DNA from: Chara braunii
Lineage: Eukaryota > Streptophyta > Charophyceae > Charales > Characeae
DNA length: 42,400 bases
Direction: 5' to 3'
NCBI GenBank assembly: GCA_003427395.1
Contig: BFEA01000270.1
Location: 1,851,515-1,893,914, forward strand
The position numbers and the translations under genes were made by a program. Shown in pieces: positions 10,281 through 21,099 of the stretch (positions are counted from its first letter, which is position 1; each line of letters begins with the position of its first letter). The notes beneath the pieces were generated by a model that worked only from the letters and a program-made list of their open reading frames with translations, did not search any database and had not been told where the DNA came from.

Positions 10281-10978
10281 ACAGGATTGGGCGGCGAAGA
10301 CCAAGGCGGTGACCTAGGCTACGATAAAAGATAGAGTGATAGATGGAGAGTTGGACCAAGTGGACCTCTTCTAAATGCGACAAGCAAGGAAAAAGAGGAA
10401 GGTCCTGGACGCCACAACAAGTAGTGGGCAGGACCTTAAGAAAGTCGTAGAGGAGGTAGTGGCCCAACTTGAAGCCGCGAAAGAGGCAAATGCTTTGAAA
10501 AAGGGGTTAGCAGTGCTACAAGTCCAAGGAAGAGCAAATAAAGCTATAGTAAAAGAAGAAGAGGAGGAAGAAGAAGAAGAACAATGACCAAGGTTCGCAA
10601 GCAACAGTGATGCCACCCCCGGAGTTGCATGCTCAAACTGGACAGTGACCAGGTTACGGACCTTCGAGCCTTTGGCCTAGGTATAATCCTTATGCACCAT
10701 GGTCAATGAGTGGACAATATGAGCCATATACAAAAGCTCCAATGAGTGTGGCCTCTTACGGGTTCCCAGGGCCTCAAGCTCAGAAAGTAAGTCAACCAAA
10801 CCCGCAGCCAAGTTATCCCCAGCAGTCAGCGCCTCAAGGATCCAAAGAAACCAAGTCGGAGGACGCAGACAAGGTTAAAGATGGGGCCGAGGATGGGCAA
10901 AAGGTGGCCGCGGAAGAGGCGGAAAAGAAAATGCTGGTGGTAACTTCGACGGAGGAGAAAACGAAGATTGGAATGCGT
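10281..10978 (+). pseudogene. Element P gag fragment
   Basis: The plus-strand reading gives TIKDRVIDGELDQV, then MRQARKKRKVLDATTSS (10375 on), matching the basic segment of element 1 and 2 gag. A helix-like acidic stretch ends in a run of Glu (10555-10585). A Pro/Gln-rich segment (10706-10850, GPQAQKVSQPNPQPSYPQQS) parallels the one before the zinc knuckle in element 1. The fragment ends at a Gly/Asn-rich stretch (GGENEDWNA) where the knuckle would be expected; LTR B begins there. Stops at about 10314 and 10372 and frame changes break it. It has diverged noticeably from the other two gag copies. Confidence 0.78.
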
Positions 10979-12260
10979 TGTCGAGCGCATCGGTCCCACA
11001 CAGTGCGGGACCCTCCCGTCCGCGTCATGCAGGAGTTGGTATAATCTTCATCGCGATACACATGGAGCTTCCGCAAGCTGCTTCGGCCGATCCTTCGGTG
11101 AGCGTATCCTCGCCGAGCTACGAGTCCACAGTACGAAAGATAATCAGTTGCCTCTTTTGGACCCACGCGCGAACCAACGCCTTAGGGGGTTGAGGTTCCA
11201 AGCGCGACTCATCGTCGGTCGACTAGGACGCATCCCACATACCACGCGTACATTACACTAAGACATAACATTAAACACACACACACAAAACTACATAAAC
11301 AAACAATGCACATACTCCTAGTCCATTCAGTAGTCATCCAATAACTCTCCGATGCAGAAATCGGATAGGCGACGTGCGCGAGACTTAGTATAAAAACCCG
11401 TGCAAAAGCAGTGTCATCCCATATTGACTAACAATGCATGAATACGCAAGCAGTCGCAATAATGGCGTACTATGTAGTGCCCATAATCAAACGGCCCCTC
11501 GTGGATATGAGTATCGTTGTCGAGCGCATCGGTCCCGCACTACACAAGGGCGGAACCCTTCCGACCACGTCGCGCAGGAGTTGGTCTAATCCTTGTCGTG
11601 AATACATATGATGGAGCTTTCGTAAGCCGCTCCGCCCGAGTGCGCCAGTCATACCTCTTGCAAGCCCCTACGACAAGATAGAATCAACACGAGGCACGAC
11701 TTACCTCCACCTTATGGGAGTTGTCACCTCCCTTCGGTGGGCGTATCCCCGTTGAGCTACCAGTCCACAATACAAAAGTTAATCAGTTGCAATCGTAGAG
11801 GTGAACCGACCGAGGGCGTTTCTCATTCGTTGTAGCATAGGGGGTACGCGCGGTTTTTACTCCTCTATCGGACGCGCACGCGAACCGACGCACTGGGGTG
11901 CTGAAGTCCCAAGTGCGGCTCGACGTCGGTCGACTAGGACGTATCCCACGCACCACGCGTACACCACTCTAAAAACATAAAAAATTAAAACACACCCACA
12001 CACAAATGGAATGACACAAACAAAACAACGCATACAATCCTAGTCTCTTCAGTAGCCATCCCATAACTCTCCGATGCGGAGATCGGATATGCGACGTGTG
12101 AGAGACTGGATACAAAAATCGCGTGGACGTTCCCATATCGACTAGCAATGCATGAATACGCAAGCAGTCGCAATGATGGCGTACTATGTAGTGGCCATAA
12201 CCAAGCGGTCCCTCGTGGATTCGAGTACCGCTTACGACATTCAAGTGTCAAACTCGGAAG

Positions 12261-12288
12261 TATCGTGAAGGTCAACCCCTTCACGATA
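12261..12288. repeat. 11-bp perfect stem-loop in LTR A
   Basis: TATCGTGAAGG (12261-12271) pairs with CCTTCACGATA (12278-12288) across a 6-base loop. Weaker versions occur at the same place in LTR B (about 19178-19206) and LTR C (about 29484-29513). A short palindrome (GACACT/AGTGTC in LTR C) lies about 30 bases to the left. Confidence 0.75.
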
Positions 12289-13344
12289 TTGCACGACTGA
12301 AGAAACATTCGTGCGGCCTCTGCGGCACCTCTAACCTTTAGGCTAAGTGTCCCGGTGGGCAGGGCAAATAGGCTGCGCGCGGGGGGTGATCCCTTCCATG
12401 CAGAGTCTAGGACCTAGGATGTCCTGGACAAGGACCTCGAATCCAGGCTCAGAACTAACGTCCGACTAAGAAATATTTAAGAAGTAAACAACAATAAAGG
12501 GAGGGAATTTCTTTTTTTTTTCTCAATCTCGACCCCTATTAAAACCTTATGCGTGGGTTCCTTAGGCCACGCGAGATGCCCAAACATAGGTATGTACGTA
12601 TATATATGTATGAGGGAATAAATATGTGATGATCACATCTCACAATCATAGTGAGACTCCTCTCATCCATACATATGTATGAGATCGCAGATAGTCAAAT
12701 CCAGAGTCCGAACCGCACAACATACCTACCATCGCATCAAGGATTCAACCAAAAGTCTATGCATTACACGGGGTCAACTTCAACCAATCTCTGCACTCAT
12801 ACCCCTCGCTTTAGCCATGCAAGTTCCAGTCTTTGTCCAACCTTCCATAATTAAATACTTATTACCTTTGTTAAATGACCATTCAATAAAAGTTCGGGTG
12901 AAAACCTTAACAAAACAATAGAAACCACCAGGGCTAAAACTTTTTAGGTTGGGTATTGAGAATGGACTGGAGTTTAGTCGTAAACTGACGAATCGGCAAC
13001 CGACATGTAATCAGTGATAGCAGAAGATGATCCTCGTGGGATCAAGCTGAATCTTAGCCCAAATTTTGAATCAAGCGATCAAGAGGACCTGTAACACAAG
13101 ACAGACCAATCCCCAGGCTAACTCTATAAGTGTGTGGATAATAATCTCCATATCACAATCTCATTCAAACATCGTTCTTAATTAATTAAGTCTAAATCTA
13201 TCCTGAAGCAAATACCTAAAGAAAAGGTACATCCTGGTCAGATTTCCTCTATACAGTTTGAATCTTCAGAATCGTCATCTGACAAAATATAACCTATCTA
13301 AATATAACTTATTCCCTTTAAACTAGGATAATTTCGGTATCAAT

Positions 13345-13915
13345 TCCCGTAGGAAAAGTGCCTTTTCAGAAATTATACTCGCTTAAATATAAAACTGAAA
13401 AATTATATGACTCTGGAAAGTTAAATTTTCTCTAACTCCCTGAATTAGTAAAAATTTGGGCGGCACTCCCTTTAGCAGCGGAGACTTCCCAGATTTATAC
13501 TAAGTTGGATATGAAACTTAAGAGCAAAACTTAAGTTCAACTAAGATAAAATTTAATATACTCCTTATAATTGTAGAAATTTTGGCAACACTCCCTTTAA
13601 AAAAATGTTATTCCAAGATTTAAACAAAGCTAAGTTCAAAATTTCATATGGCCTTGACTTCTCAAGATCCAACTTTGTCTAACTCCCTGGTTTAGAAGAA
13701 ATTTGGGCATCACTCCCTTAAGAAAATGAGACTTTCTAGATTTTTACTAAGCCATATATAAAGTTTAGACAAACTGAACTTTGAGAAGTCAAAATTCGAC
13801 TAACTCCTTGGATTTGCAGAAATTTCAGCAGCGTTTCCCATAGAGAAAGTAGCTTACCAAGATTTATACAAAGCCAAGTATAAAAATGATCCCAGAAAAT
13901 GCGAAAATTGACCTA
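13345..13915. repeat. ~120-bp tandem repeats in LTR A (about 5 units)
   Basis: Units carry a TAACTCC-type start, then AGAAATTTGGGC, CACTCCCTTT, a CCAAGATTTATAC-like part and an AAGCCAAGTATA-like end. The AAATTT core recurs at about 13453, 13576, 13700 and 13820 (period 120-125 bp), after a more degenerate unit at 13345. The array is AT-rich and diverged. LTR C has the same array; LTR B has lost it. Confidence 0.8.
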
Positions 13916-14159
13916 AGTAAAATAAAGTTGGCTCAGGAAATGCAGAAATTGAACTAACTCTTATTGCTCTAGCACATGGCGAACAACTAAAGCAACTACC
14001 TGTTCAAACTGAAACTCGGACTAGGTAGTAATCTCACTCAGCCACATGCAAGACCAAACCACAAAGAGTAAGTACTCTCACCACCCCCATGTCAAAATCC
14101 TCATAGATAGTTCATGAAACTTTCAGATGATTTAACCCTTACACCGAGCTTACATATGG

Positions 14160-15010
14160 CATGACGCTAAACCATTCAGCTTAGAAACAATGTCTAGCAT
14201 ACCTTAGGATATACACGAATAGGTCGCCCAACTACGTTTTTCTTCTTTGGGGCATATGGCTAGACCATTCAGCTTAGAAACAATGCCTAGTCACCCTAAA
14301 CTGTTTAATAGTCAAAGTTTAATAATTTCAAACTTTGTTTTCAAAAGAAAATGAAAATATGGGCAGGAGAATGAGTCATTCAGCATGGAAACAATGCTCA
14401 GCTTGCCAGATTACTTCCAATTATACTCAGTATTTTCCTTTCTCTTCTTAATGATATGGCTTAGTGTTGGACCATTCAGCTTAGAAACAACGTTCAACTG
14501 CCAGTTCATATGCAAGTATAGATAAAGTATTTCTTGTTATATTCAGTTTATACTTATGCGCGTGGTTTTCAGGTCAAACCATTCAGCTTAGAAACAACGT
14601 TCAACTGCCAGTTCATATGCAAGTATAGATAAAGTATTTCTTGTTATATTCAGTTTATACTTATGCGCGTGGTTTTCAGGTCAAACCATTCAGCTTAGAA
14701 ACAATGATTAGCCTTAAACCAGAAATCCTCCCTCAAAAATAAAAAACAATGTTCAGCCTATCCTCAAACCATTCAAAACATGAAGTTGGATTATTTAGCC
14801 CAACTTTAGTCAGGAATTCCAAAAGAAACAGACAGACCAAGCCATTCACTTAGGATCAGTGTTTGGTCTCAAAGATCAGCCAAACAAACCCTCGAAAATA
14901 AACACAGCAACCAGGTCATTCAGCTTAGAAACAATGTCTGGTCCTTCATAAAACAACCAACTAAACATAGTCCTAGACCATTCAGCTTAGAAACAATGCG
15001 GAGTCCTTGG
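14160..15010. repeat. Hairpin array in LTR A: constant loop, variable stems
   Basis: The motif CATTCAGCTTAGAAACAAT recurs about ten times, 60-110 bases apart, and is flanked by complementary arms that differ from unit to unit. Examples: GCTAAAC/GTCTAGC (14166-14198), GGCTAGAC/GCCTAGTC (14258-14292), GTTGGAC/GTTCAAC (14466-14498), AGACCAAGC/GTTTGGTCT (14834-14869, nine pairs with one G-T) and ACCAGGT/GTCTGGT (14910-14942). Some units are weak (near 14745 and 14990). Function unknown. Confidence 0.82.
14471..14684. repeat. Exact 107-bp tandem duplication in LTR A
   Basis: The block starting ACCATTCAGC at 14471 repeats at 14578 with no difference seen, and the motif starts again at 14685. LTR C has this block once. 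The duplication spans one hairpin unit, so arrays can grow one unit at a time, and its identity suggests it is recent. Confidence 0.9.
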
Positions 15011-15258
15011 TTGACCCTGTCAAACGCATTTAAACTGTCTTTCTCCCACCTTCCCCCACTTCATCCCTCAATCTGCTTCCAATCAAGAATAAAGAGAAAC
15101 TTAAGCTTCACACACACACATTCCTTCCTTTCAGTCTGATTGAATCCTAAAAAGAAAGTAGAATTATAGGGGTCACATACGTACAACCAGTCAAACTAAA
15201 GGAAAATAGTCAAACAGTGTATAGTGGGGCCATACAGATAAAAGAAGATATACATGAC

Positions 15259-15380
15259 TGTTCCCTGCCTCCAGAACCTCGTCTAGGTTCCGGCAGAGCT
15301 CCCACAATCGGTGGGTTGACTCCCCACATAGTCTTGTTGCGGTCCTACGGGTTGCAATCCCGCCTGCCGCCTTCCTCTCG
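15259..15380. repeat. Highly conserved structured block in LTR A
   Basis: This ~120-base block is nearly the same in LTRs B and C, while the DNA around it has drifted. It has a stem GAACCT/AGGTTC (15274-15290). A GTGGG at 15311-15315 can pair either with CCCAC at 15301-15305 or with CCCAC at 15323-15327. In LTR B the first stem is GAACTC/GAGTTC: both arms changed together. It is probably a structured RNA or protein-binding element; the role is unknown. Confidence 0.72.
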
Positions 15381-18300
15381 TAACCAGGATTAGACTGAGA
15401 GTAAGAAGGGCAGAAGGAGGGGTTTGCGACTCTCGAGATACAAGAGAGGGACAAACTCAACTCCCAGGAGAGGGCCTTGTAATCTTCAGTCGCATGAGGA
15501 TCCCACAATGACGTTCAATTTTGCAATCAACTTAGTCAACAAAAATCAAAACGTTGACCGTTGACTCCCCGACGACTCCCCAAATCGCAGCAAGGTCCCT
15601 TTTTACTGACTTAGCTATCCTGCTGCGCCCGTGGGATGAAATCAAGCGGCCATAGTTCAGGAAGACAGATTGTAAGTCAGAGCACAGTCCCCTATCGTCC
15701 CTCACTGAAATAACAGTCTAGTTCAATTAGCCATGCAACAGGGAGAGTGTGCATATCCGGTTGTGTAGTCCCCACTCAGCCCCGACCTGTGTCTGACTCA
15801 TAGCTGGACTCACGCTGCTTCAGCCTGCAGGGTGAACAACAGACCGTCCATCAGCTAAATCTTCAATTCTGCAGTTGTCCCATGCTACTTCGCACAGCGG
15901 GACAAAGGCGCACCGGAAAAGAGCCAAGTTTGTCTCTCTCAGCAGGTTTGTTATTGCTTCAACCCACGGACCAAGCAACGTTCCAGCTAATGCATAAACT
16001 TGCAACCACTATGGTTGGCTTCACTTCACTCCTTGGCGGCATACGCACTGTATTCGTCGGCAGCTAAGCTCTGCAGACACTGCGGTTTCATCCCTCACTC
16101 CTTCAGCCAGTATGCAGCTCGGCACCATGGTTTGATTCCCCGCTCGTCCGTTTGGCTGGTTTGTGGCTTACTCCAAGATGTATTCGCAGAAAGATGTTTG
16201 TCTTGTAGTCACGAGGCAGATGGTCAAAATCCCTATGGACAACGAACAGAATCATGAAGGAGGACTATCACGATCGTATATACCATCGATGGTAAACACG
16301 TGCCCCTGCGCTCTCTTGAGCTCGCCCCTTTCCGCATGTAACTACTTGTTTCAAATCGCTCTAGCCACGGGTAAGCCTGCAAGCCCCTCGCAATCGACTT
16401 GATTGAGCGTTCAAATTGGTAAGACGGGCGGTAGTCCAGCCAACCAGCGGATTGTAGCCTCGCGGTTGGACTTTGGCTACTTGCTAGGCTAGATTGGGAA
16501 CCAAGTAACGTACCGACCAGCAAACAAATCTCAAGTTTCTTGGCTGGCCACCCGCTACTTCGATCAACAGCCGAGTAGAATCGGGGTGAGCCTTACTCCA
16601 AAGACTTGGTAACTCATCACCATCAATCCATAACTCGACCTTCACTCCTTGTTCATCATACTCAACGTAAGTCCGGACTATGGCCCGTAGATGCAATCGA
16701 TGTTGTGTGCACGCGCAGGAGGATTCCTTATCAATGGAATAAGAAATCACAAATGAACCCTCCGCCAGAATACGCAAGTATTCGCCAGGCTCCAAACCCG
16801 CTTATCGCCAATATGCAAAACGCATTTCCCACGCCCTACATCAACTAATCTATCATTCAAAAGCTAGGCCCGCCTCCACGACCCGACCCGCAGCTGTAAG
16901 AACCCTGAGATAACTCCTTAGTTCATTCGATTATGTAACAAATAGCGTGAAATATCGACCTTTCTTCTTCTTCCGCAGCTGAACTCCCGACACTTTCGTG
17001 CACCCTCTTATTAACGCAGCTGTAAAACTAACAACCAAACTCTAGTTCTAACTCTACCATCCAATTCGCAATGTCAAAAAAAAAACGGGACGAGTCTTTA
17101 CTCGCCTGTTCTTATCAAGGAATAGGTGAGCGATATGATTTTCATTCCTACCGTAGCTATCCGTCCTCCATCTTCCCGCGCACCCTCTTTTTCTACTAAC
17201 CCCCTTTCTACTAACCTATCATTATAACTAACCACGGATCCGGATTCGCCTTCGTTCAAACTTCAGTTTAGACTCCTTCCTTGCCGAAATCGCCCTCCAC
17301 ATGAGTGAGAGCTACCTTTTCTTCCTCCTTCGCCATGCCCGCTCCCTTCTCCTCTATCGGCCGACTTTGTCCCTCTCGTACCCGTCTTCTTCTTTGCTAA
17401 CGCCGTTTTTCCCCCGCGACAGCGATCGGCTTACGCAGTGCCTGTTTCTCCCGACAACTGGTCAGCGATTCACCAGCTTGACCATCCCAAAAAAGATTTT
17501 GAATGCGACCAAAACTACCCGAGCGATCCTTTTCCCAAAAATCGCGTCGATAGCCCCTGCCTTTCTATGGACAACATCAGAGGGAGCCAACTACTGGACG
17601 GTCGGACCACTCCTTCCTCCCCAGTACCAAGCTGCTATGAGCAATATGTGTTTGAGCATTGTTATCACCCCCCACCAAGTCCTTCCTACTCACTCTGCCT
17701 AAGCGGAGCCCCTTTCTGGTCCTGAACGAACAGTCCATATACAGACATCGGCCACAATGCAAGCCTGTAACATGGCCCCGGATACGGCAGGCCCTGGCGC
17801 AGATCTTGACGGTGGTAGCAATCATTCAAATGAGACCTTTAAGGATCAAAGCTGAGAGGTTCCGTGTGACTGCAGCTGGCTACAGAGTGTCCGGGGCTGC
17901 TGCACCTTGCTACGCCCGAGCATGATCTCCCATCTTTCGATTTTCAACAGGCGGGCGCACACTCCATCTTCCCACGACAATTGGCGGGTGGCAGACCGCG
18001 TACCACGACGACCCTGCCATCCTCGGACTGCAGCTCCACAGTCCCACTTGGAATCATTCTTCGATTCCCTACCACTTTAGGTTGTCAATACTTTCTTAGT
18101 GGGAAGTGAGGGGAGCCACGACCACAAAACCCACACACACTAACTTTCTCAGTCCAATCTTTAAAATGTGCGGGGCAGGGGAATCCTGCCAATACTTCGA
18201 TACGTCGGAACCCGAACAGACTCGCCAAAAGACGCGAGTACTCAAGGTCCTCGAATGCCTCGACGTCCTCAGTACTTAGGCTCAGAATCAGAGTCCACAC

Positions 18301-18479
18301 TATCTGAGCCAAGTCTTCAGTTCCGTCGACGGCCTCTTAGTCCAAAGCCGCATCCAATCTGACAGACGTCGCAACACACAAAAATTATTAATGACAAAAA
18401 TAATTTAGAAAATATTAAATGTCAGTAGACGACGAACAGGTAAAGAAAAGGGTCCACTAGTACCTCTCCTTCTCTGCTC
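15381..18479. other. LTR A interior without a recognised gene
   Basis: This is a pyrimidine-rich stretch on the plus strand. Short open frames exist but none is kept between LTR copies. Loose repeats with splice-donor-like GTAAG or GTGAG words occur, more clearly in LTRs B and C. Confidence 0.6.
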
Positions 18480-19144
18480 ATAGCGAAACCAAGGGGGATA
18501 GCTCTACTGGGCCTTCAACCCCTCGATCTCCTTGCACCACTTCAATACTCCTGCGTCGTCGCTCACCGTGACTTAATCTCGATCCCTAAATCTCCCGAAT
18601 GGCAGTCCGGCACCATAACCAATAGCACTAGGCTTAAGGTTAACATTAGTGTCGGCAGTAGTGTATATAAGTAGGTACCACGCAGCGAGTCGGCCTACTG
18701 AAAAGTTTCCAAGGTCACGCCTCGGCCTATCAACTAGTCCTTCACCGTCTAGCCCTTACACCTACCGCACATTCACCCTTCTCCACACGCTCATACTCTT
18801 ACTCAATGTAGCACTGTCGTTGATGTCGTCATCCTCACACATGCACAAATCACGGACTAACACGCCACTCACAAGACAAAATCTTTTTAATCCTAGTTTA
18901 ATCAGAAACAAAAATCTGACCGGCGATCACGCCGACTCTTCAATCATCAACCAAAAAATAAAAAGATCACGCGCGCCTCAAATCTGCTCGCCCACACACT
19001 CTCTACTCTAGTCAACCATCCATCCAACGTAAACCACAGACACAGCCGCTCCTAGCGCGGAATACTTAAACTTTAAACCAAACCTATTTTTTGTTGCTTG
19101 CAAAAACCAGGGCGGATACCCTTGTAAGGGTATTCGCACCGACA
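18480..19144 (-). promoter_or_regulatory. LTR A 5' end with TATA-like box and terminal palindrome
   Basis: Read on the minus strand, this is the start of the LTR, where a U3 promoter is expected. A TATA-like TTATATAC lies at 18663-18670, about 475 bases in; element P has TTATATAG in a matching context at 10095-10102. LTRs B and C have a weaker TTATTTAG there. Close to the LTR edge, ATACCCTT and AAGGGTAT form a short palindrome (about 19117-19134) kept in all four LTR ends. Promoter activity is inferred from position and motif only. Confidence 0.45.
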
Positions 19145-19857
19145 CCGCTTATGACACTTAAGTGTTAAACTCGAAGTATCATGAACGTCAAGCTCTTCAC
19201 GATACTGCACGGCTGAAGGAACAGCCGTTTGGCCCCCGCGGCACCTTCGGCCCTTAGGCTGAGTATCCCGGTGGGCAGGACAAATAGGCTCGGCGCGGGG
19301 GGTGATCCCTTCCACGCGGAGTCTAGGACCTGGGATGTCCTGGACAAGGACCTCGAATCCAAGCCCAGGACCAACGTCCGACTAAGAATTTCTTAGGAAG
19401 GAAAGTAGTAAAGGAAGAAAGTTTGCTTTCCTTTCTCAATCTATACCCTAGTTAAAACCCATAGGCATAAAATTTGTAGGCCGTACAAAACACTCAAACG
19501 TAGGTAAGCGTATATATATATATATATATAGTGGGGGATAAATATGTGACGATCACTTCTCACAATGACATTGGGAGTCCTCTCAGCTATATATATGTAT
19601 GTGATCGCAGACAGTCAAATCCAAAGTCTGAACCACATAACATACCTGCAATCACATCAAAGAATCAACAAAAAGTCCATGCACTACATGGGGTCAACTT
19701 CAACCATTTTGTATACTCATACCCCGTGCTTTGGTCATGCAAGCCCTAACCTTTGTCCAACCTCCCAAAAATAAATACTCAGCACCTTCGTTAAATGGAC
19801 ATTCAATAAAAGTCTGAATGAAAACCTTAACAAAACAATAGAAATCATTAGGACTAA

Positions 19858-19885
19858 AGTTGATAGTCTTTCAATGTCTATCAAC
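19858..19885. repeat. Hairpin and short duplication at the LTR B deletion scar
   Basis: GTTGATAG (19859-19866) pairs with CTATCAAC (19878-19885). The word GTTGATAGTCTTTCAATG recurs near 19941. This marks the place where LTR B lacks about 1.1 kb present in LTR A (about 12945-14070), so it may be a repair scar. Confidence 0.6.
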
Positions 19886-19993
19886 TGAAGAGAAATCATC
19901 AGTACTCTCACCAGCCAAAAATCAACCTTGTTAAACAATAGTTGATAGTCTTTCAATGATTTGTCTCTTATACCCAGCTTACATAAGGCGGAA

Positions 19994-20585
19994 AGCTAGA
20001 CCACCTAAACTTATGGAACAATGTCTAGCTCAACCATTGAGTATACACAAACAGAGGGTACAACAACTTTTATCTTCCTTGGGCACATGACTAGGTTAAC
20101 CAGCCTAGTTGCCCTGAACTATTTAAATATCTCGATTATATATAATTATCTGCACTTAATCTTTTAAGGTAACATATGACTGAACCGATCATCTTAGCTT
20201 GAGGTTCAGCCTGCCAAGTTATAACCTTCTGGTTCCAGCATGTGCGTAGCATTGGACCAAGACCACCCAAACTTATGGAACATGTCTGATCTTCTACCTG
20301 ATTTGTTTTCTTAATGGTAAAGTAGGAAGAAGTTGACTCACCCAAACTTATGGAACATGCTCAGACCTCCTCGTTCAAAGTCAAAAGAAACTGAGAAAAC
20401 CCGAAATAAACAAGGCAATCAAGCCACCCAAACTTATGGGACAATGCTTGGTTTTCAAAAAAGTCAACCACAGGCAGTCCTCGCAAGTCAGAGCAATCAG
20501 ACCACAAAAACTTATGGAACATGTCTGGTCATCCAGGCAATTCAAAAATAAACATAGCACTGGGTCTCCCCAAACTTATGGAGAC
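19994..20585. repeat. Hairpin array in LTR B: different constant loop, variable stems
   Basis: The units share a CACCCAAACTTATGGAACA-type loop instead of the A/C loop. Stems: AGCTAGAC/GTCTAGCT (19994-20030, eight pairs), ACTAGG/CCTAGT (20090-20109, loop lost), CTGAACC/GGTTCAG (20180-20209, loop diverged), CAAGC/GCTTG (20420-20450), CAGAC/GTCTG (20498-20527) and GTCTCC/GGAGAC (20564-20585). Other units near 20255 and 20335 have weaker pairing. The changed loop is shared by most units while stems remain paired. Confidence 0.8.
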
Positions 20586-20829
20586 TTGCAATACTGCCTT
20601 CCTCCCATGCTTCCCCCAAATGCAATCCCACAATCTGCTTTCAGTCAAACAATAAAGTTGAAACTGAAATGATGCGTGCATTCCTTTAGTTAAGTTTGAA
20701 TCATGTCCTGAAAGTCAAACTAAAATCAACATAGTGGTGCACATAACATACCCAGTCAAAATGTAACAAGGAATATAGATAGGGGTTATAACTGGGTTTA
20801 TAAAGGGAAAGCAATGATTACCCCTCAGT

Positions 20830-20945
20830 TTCCTGCTTCCAGAACTCCTCCTGAGTTCCGATAGAGCTCCCACAATCGGTGGGCTGACTCCCCACAGAGT
20901 CTTGTTGCGGTCCTACAGGTTGCAATCCCGCCTGCCGCCTTCCTC
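20830..20945. repeat. Conserved structured block in LTR B
   Basis: Counterpart of 15259-15380. It has GAACTC/GAGTTC (20842-20858), CCCACAATCGGTGGG, then CCCCAC, and the GTCTTGTTGCGGTCCTAC segment. The first stem differs from LTR A at two positions in each arm, and pairing is kept. Confidence 0.7.
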
Positions 20946-21099
20946 TCAGAACAGGACTAGACTTAGGTTAAGAAAGGCAGAAGATAAGGAGTTTCAGACT
21001 CTCGAGATATAAGCGAGGGACAACTCAACTCTTAGGAGCGGATCTAGTAATCTTCAGTCGCTTGAGGGCCCCGCAATGGCAGCCAAGGTGCACAACCAG

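Larger units (their letters stand above)
11518..19144 (-). mobile_element. LTR A, solo LTR nested in LTR B (7,627 bp)
   Basis: Both ends are clear: TGTCGAGCGCATCGG at 11518 and CGCACCGACA at 19144, giving the TGTCG...CGACA inverted ends of an LTR. No PBS or internal region adjoins it. Both flanks are LTR B: sequence up to 11517 matches A's own 12165-12230, and 19145 continues with the next part. The 4-bp flanks TCGT and CCGC differ by two transitions and may be the target duplication. It contains a tandem array, a hairpin array, a conserved block and a promoter-like end, described separately. A solo LTR normally arises by recombination between the two LTRs of one insertion. Confidence 0.85.

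Noticed and set aside
14160-15010. Hairpin array as a CRISPR array
   Set aside because: The constant part is a loop between unit-specific complementary arms, spacing varies from about 60 to 110 bases, no cas genes exist and the context is a plant-type LTR.
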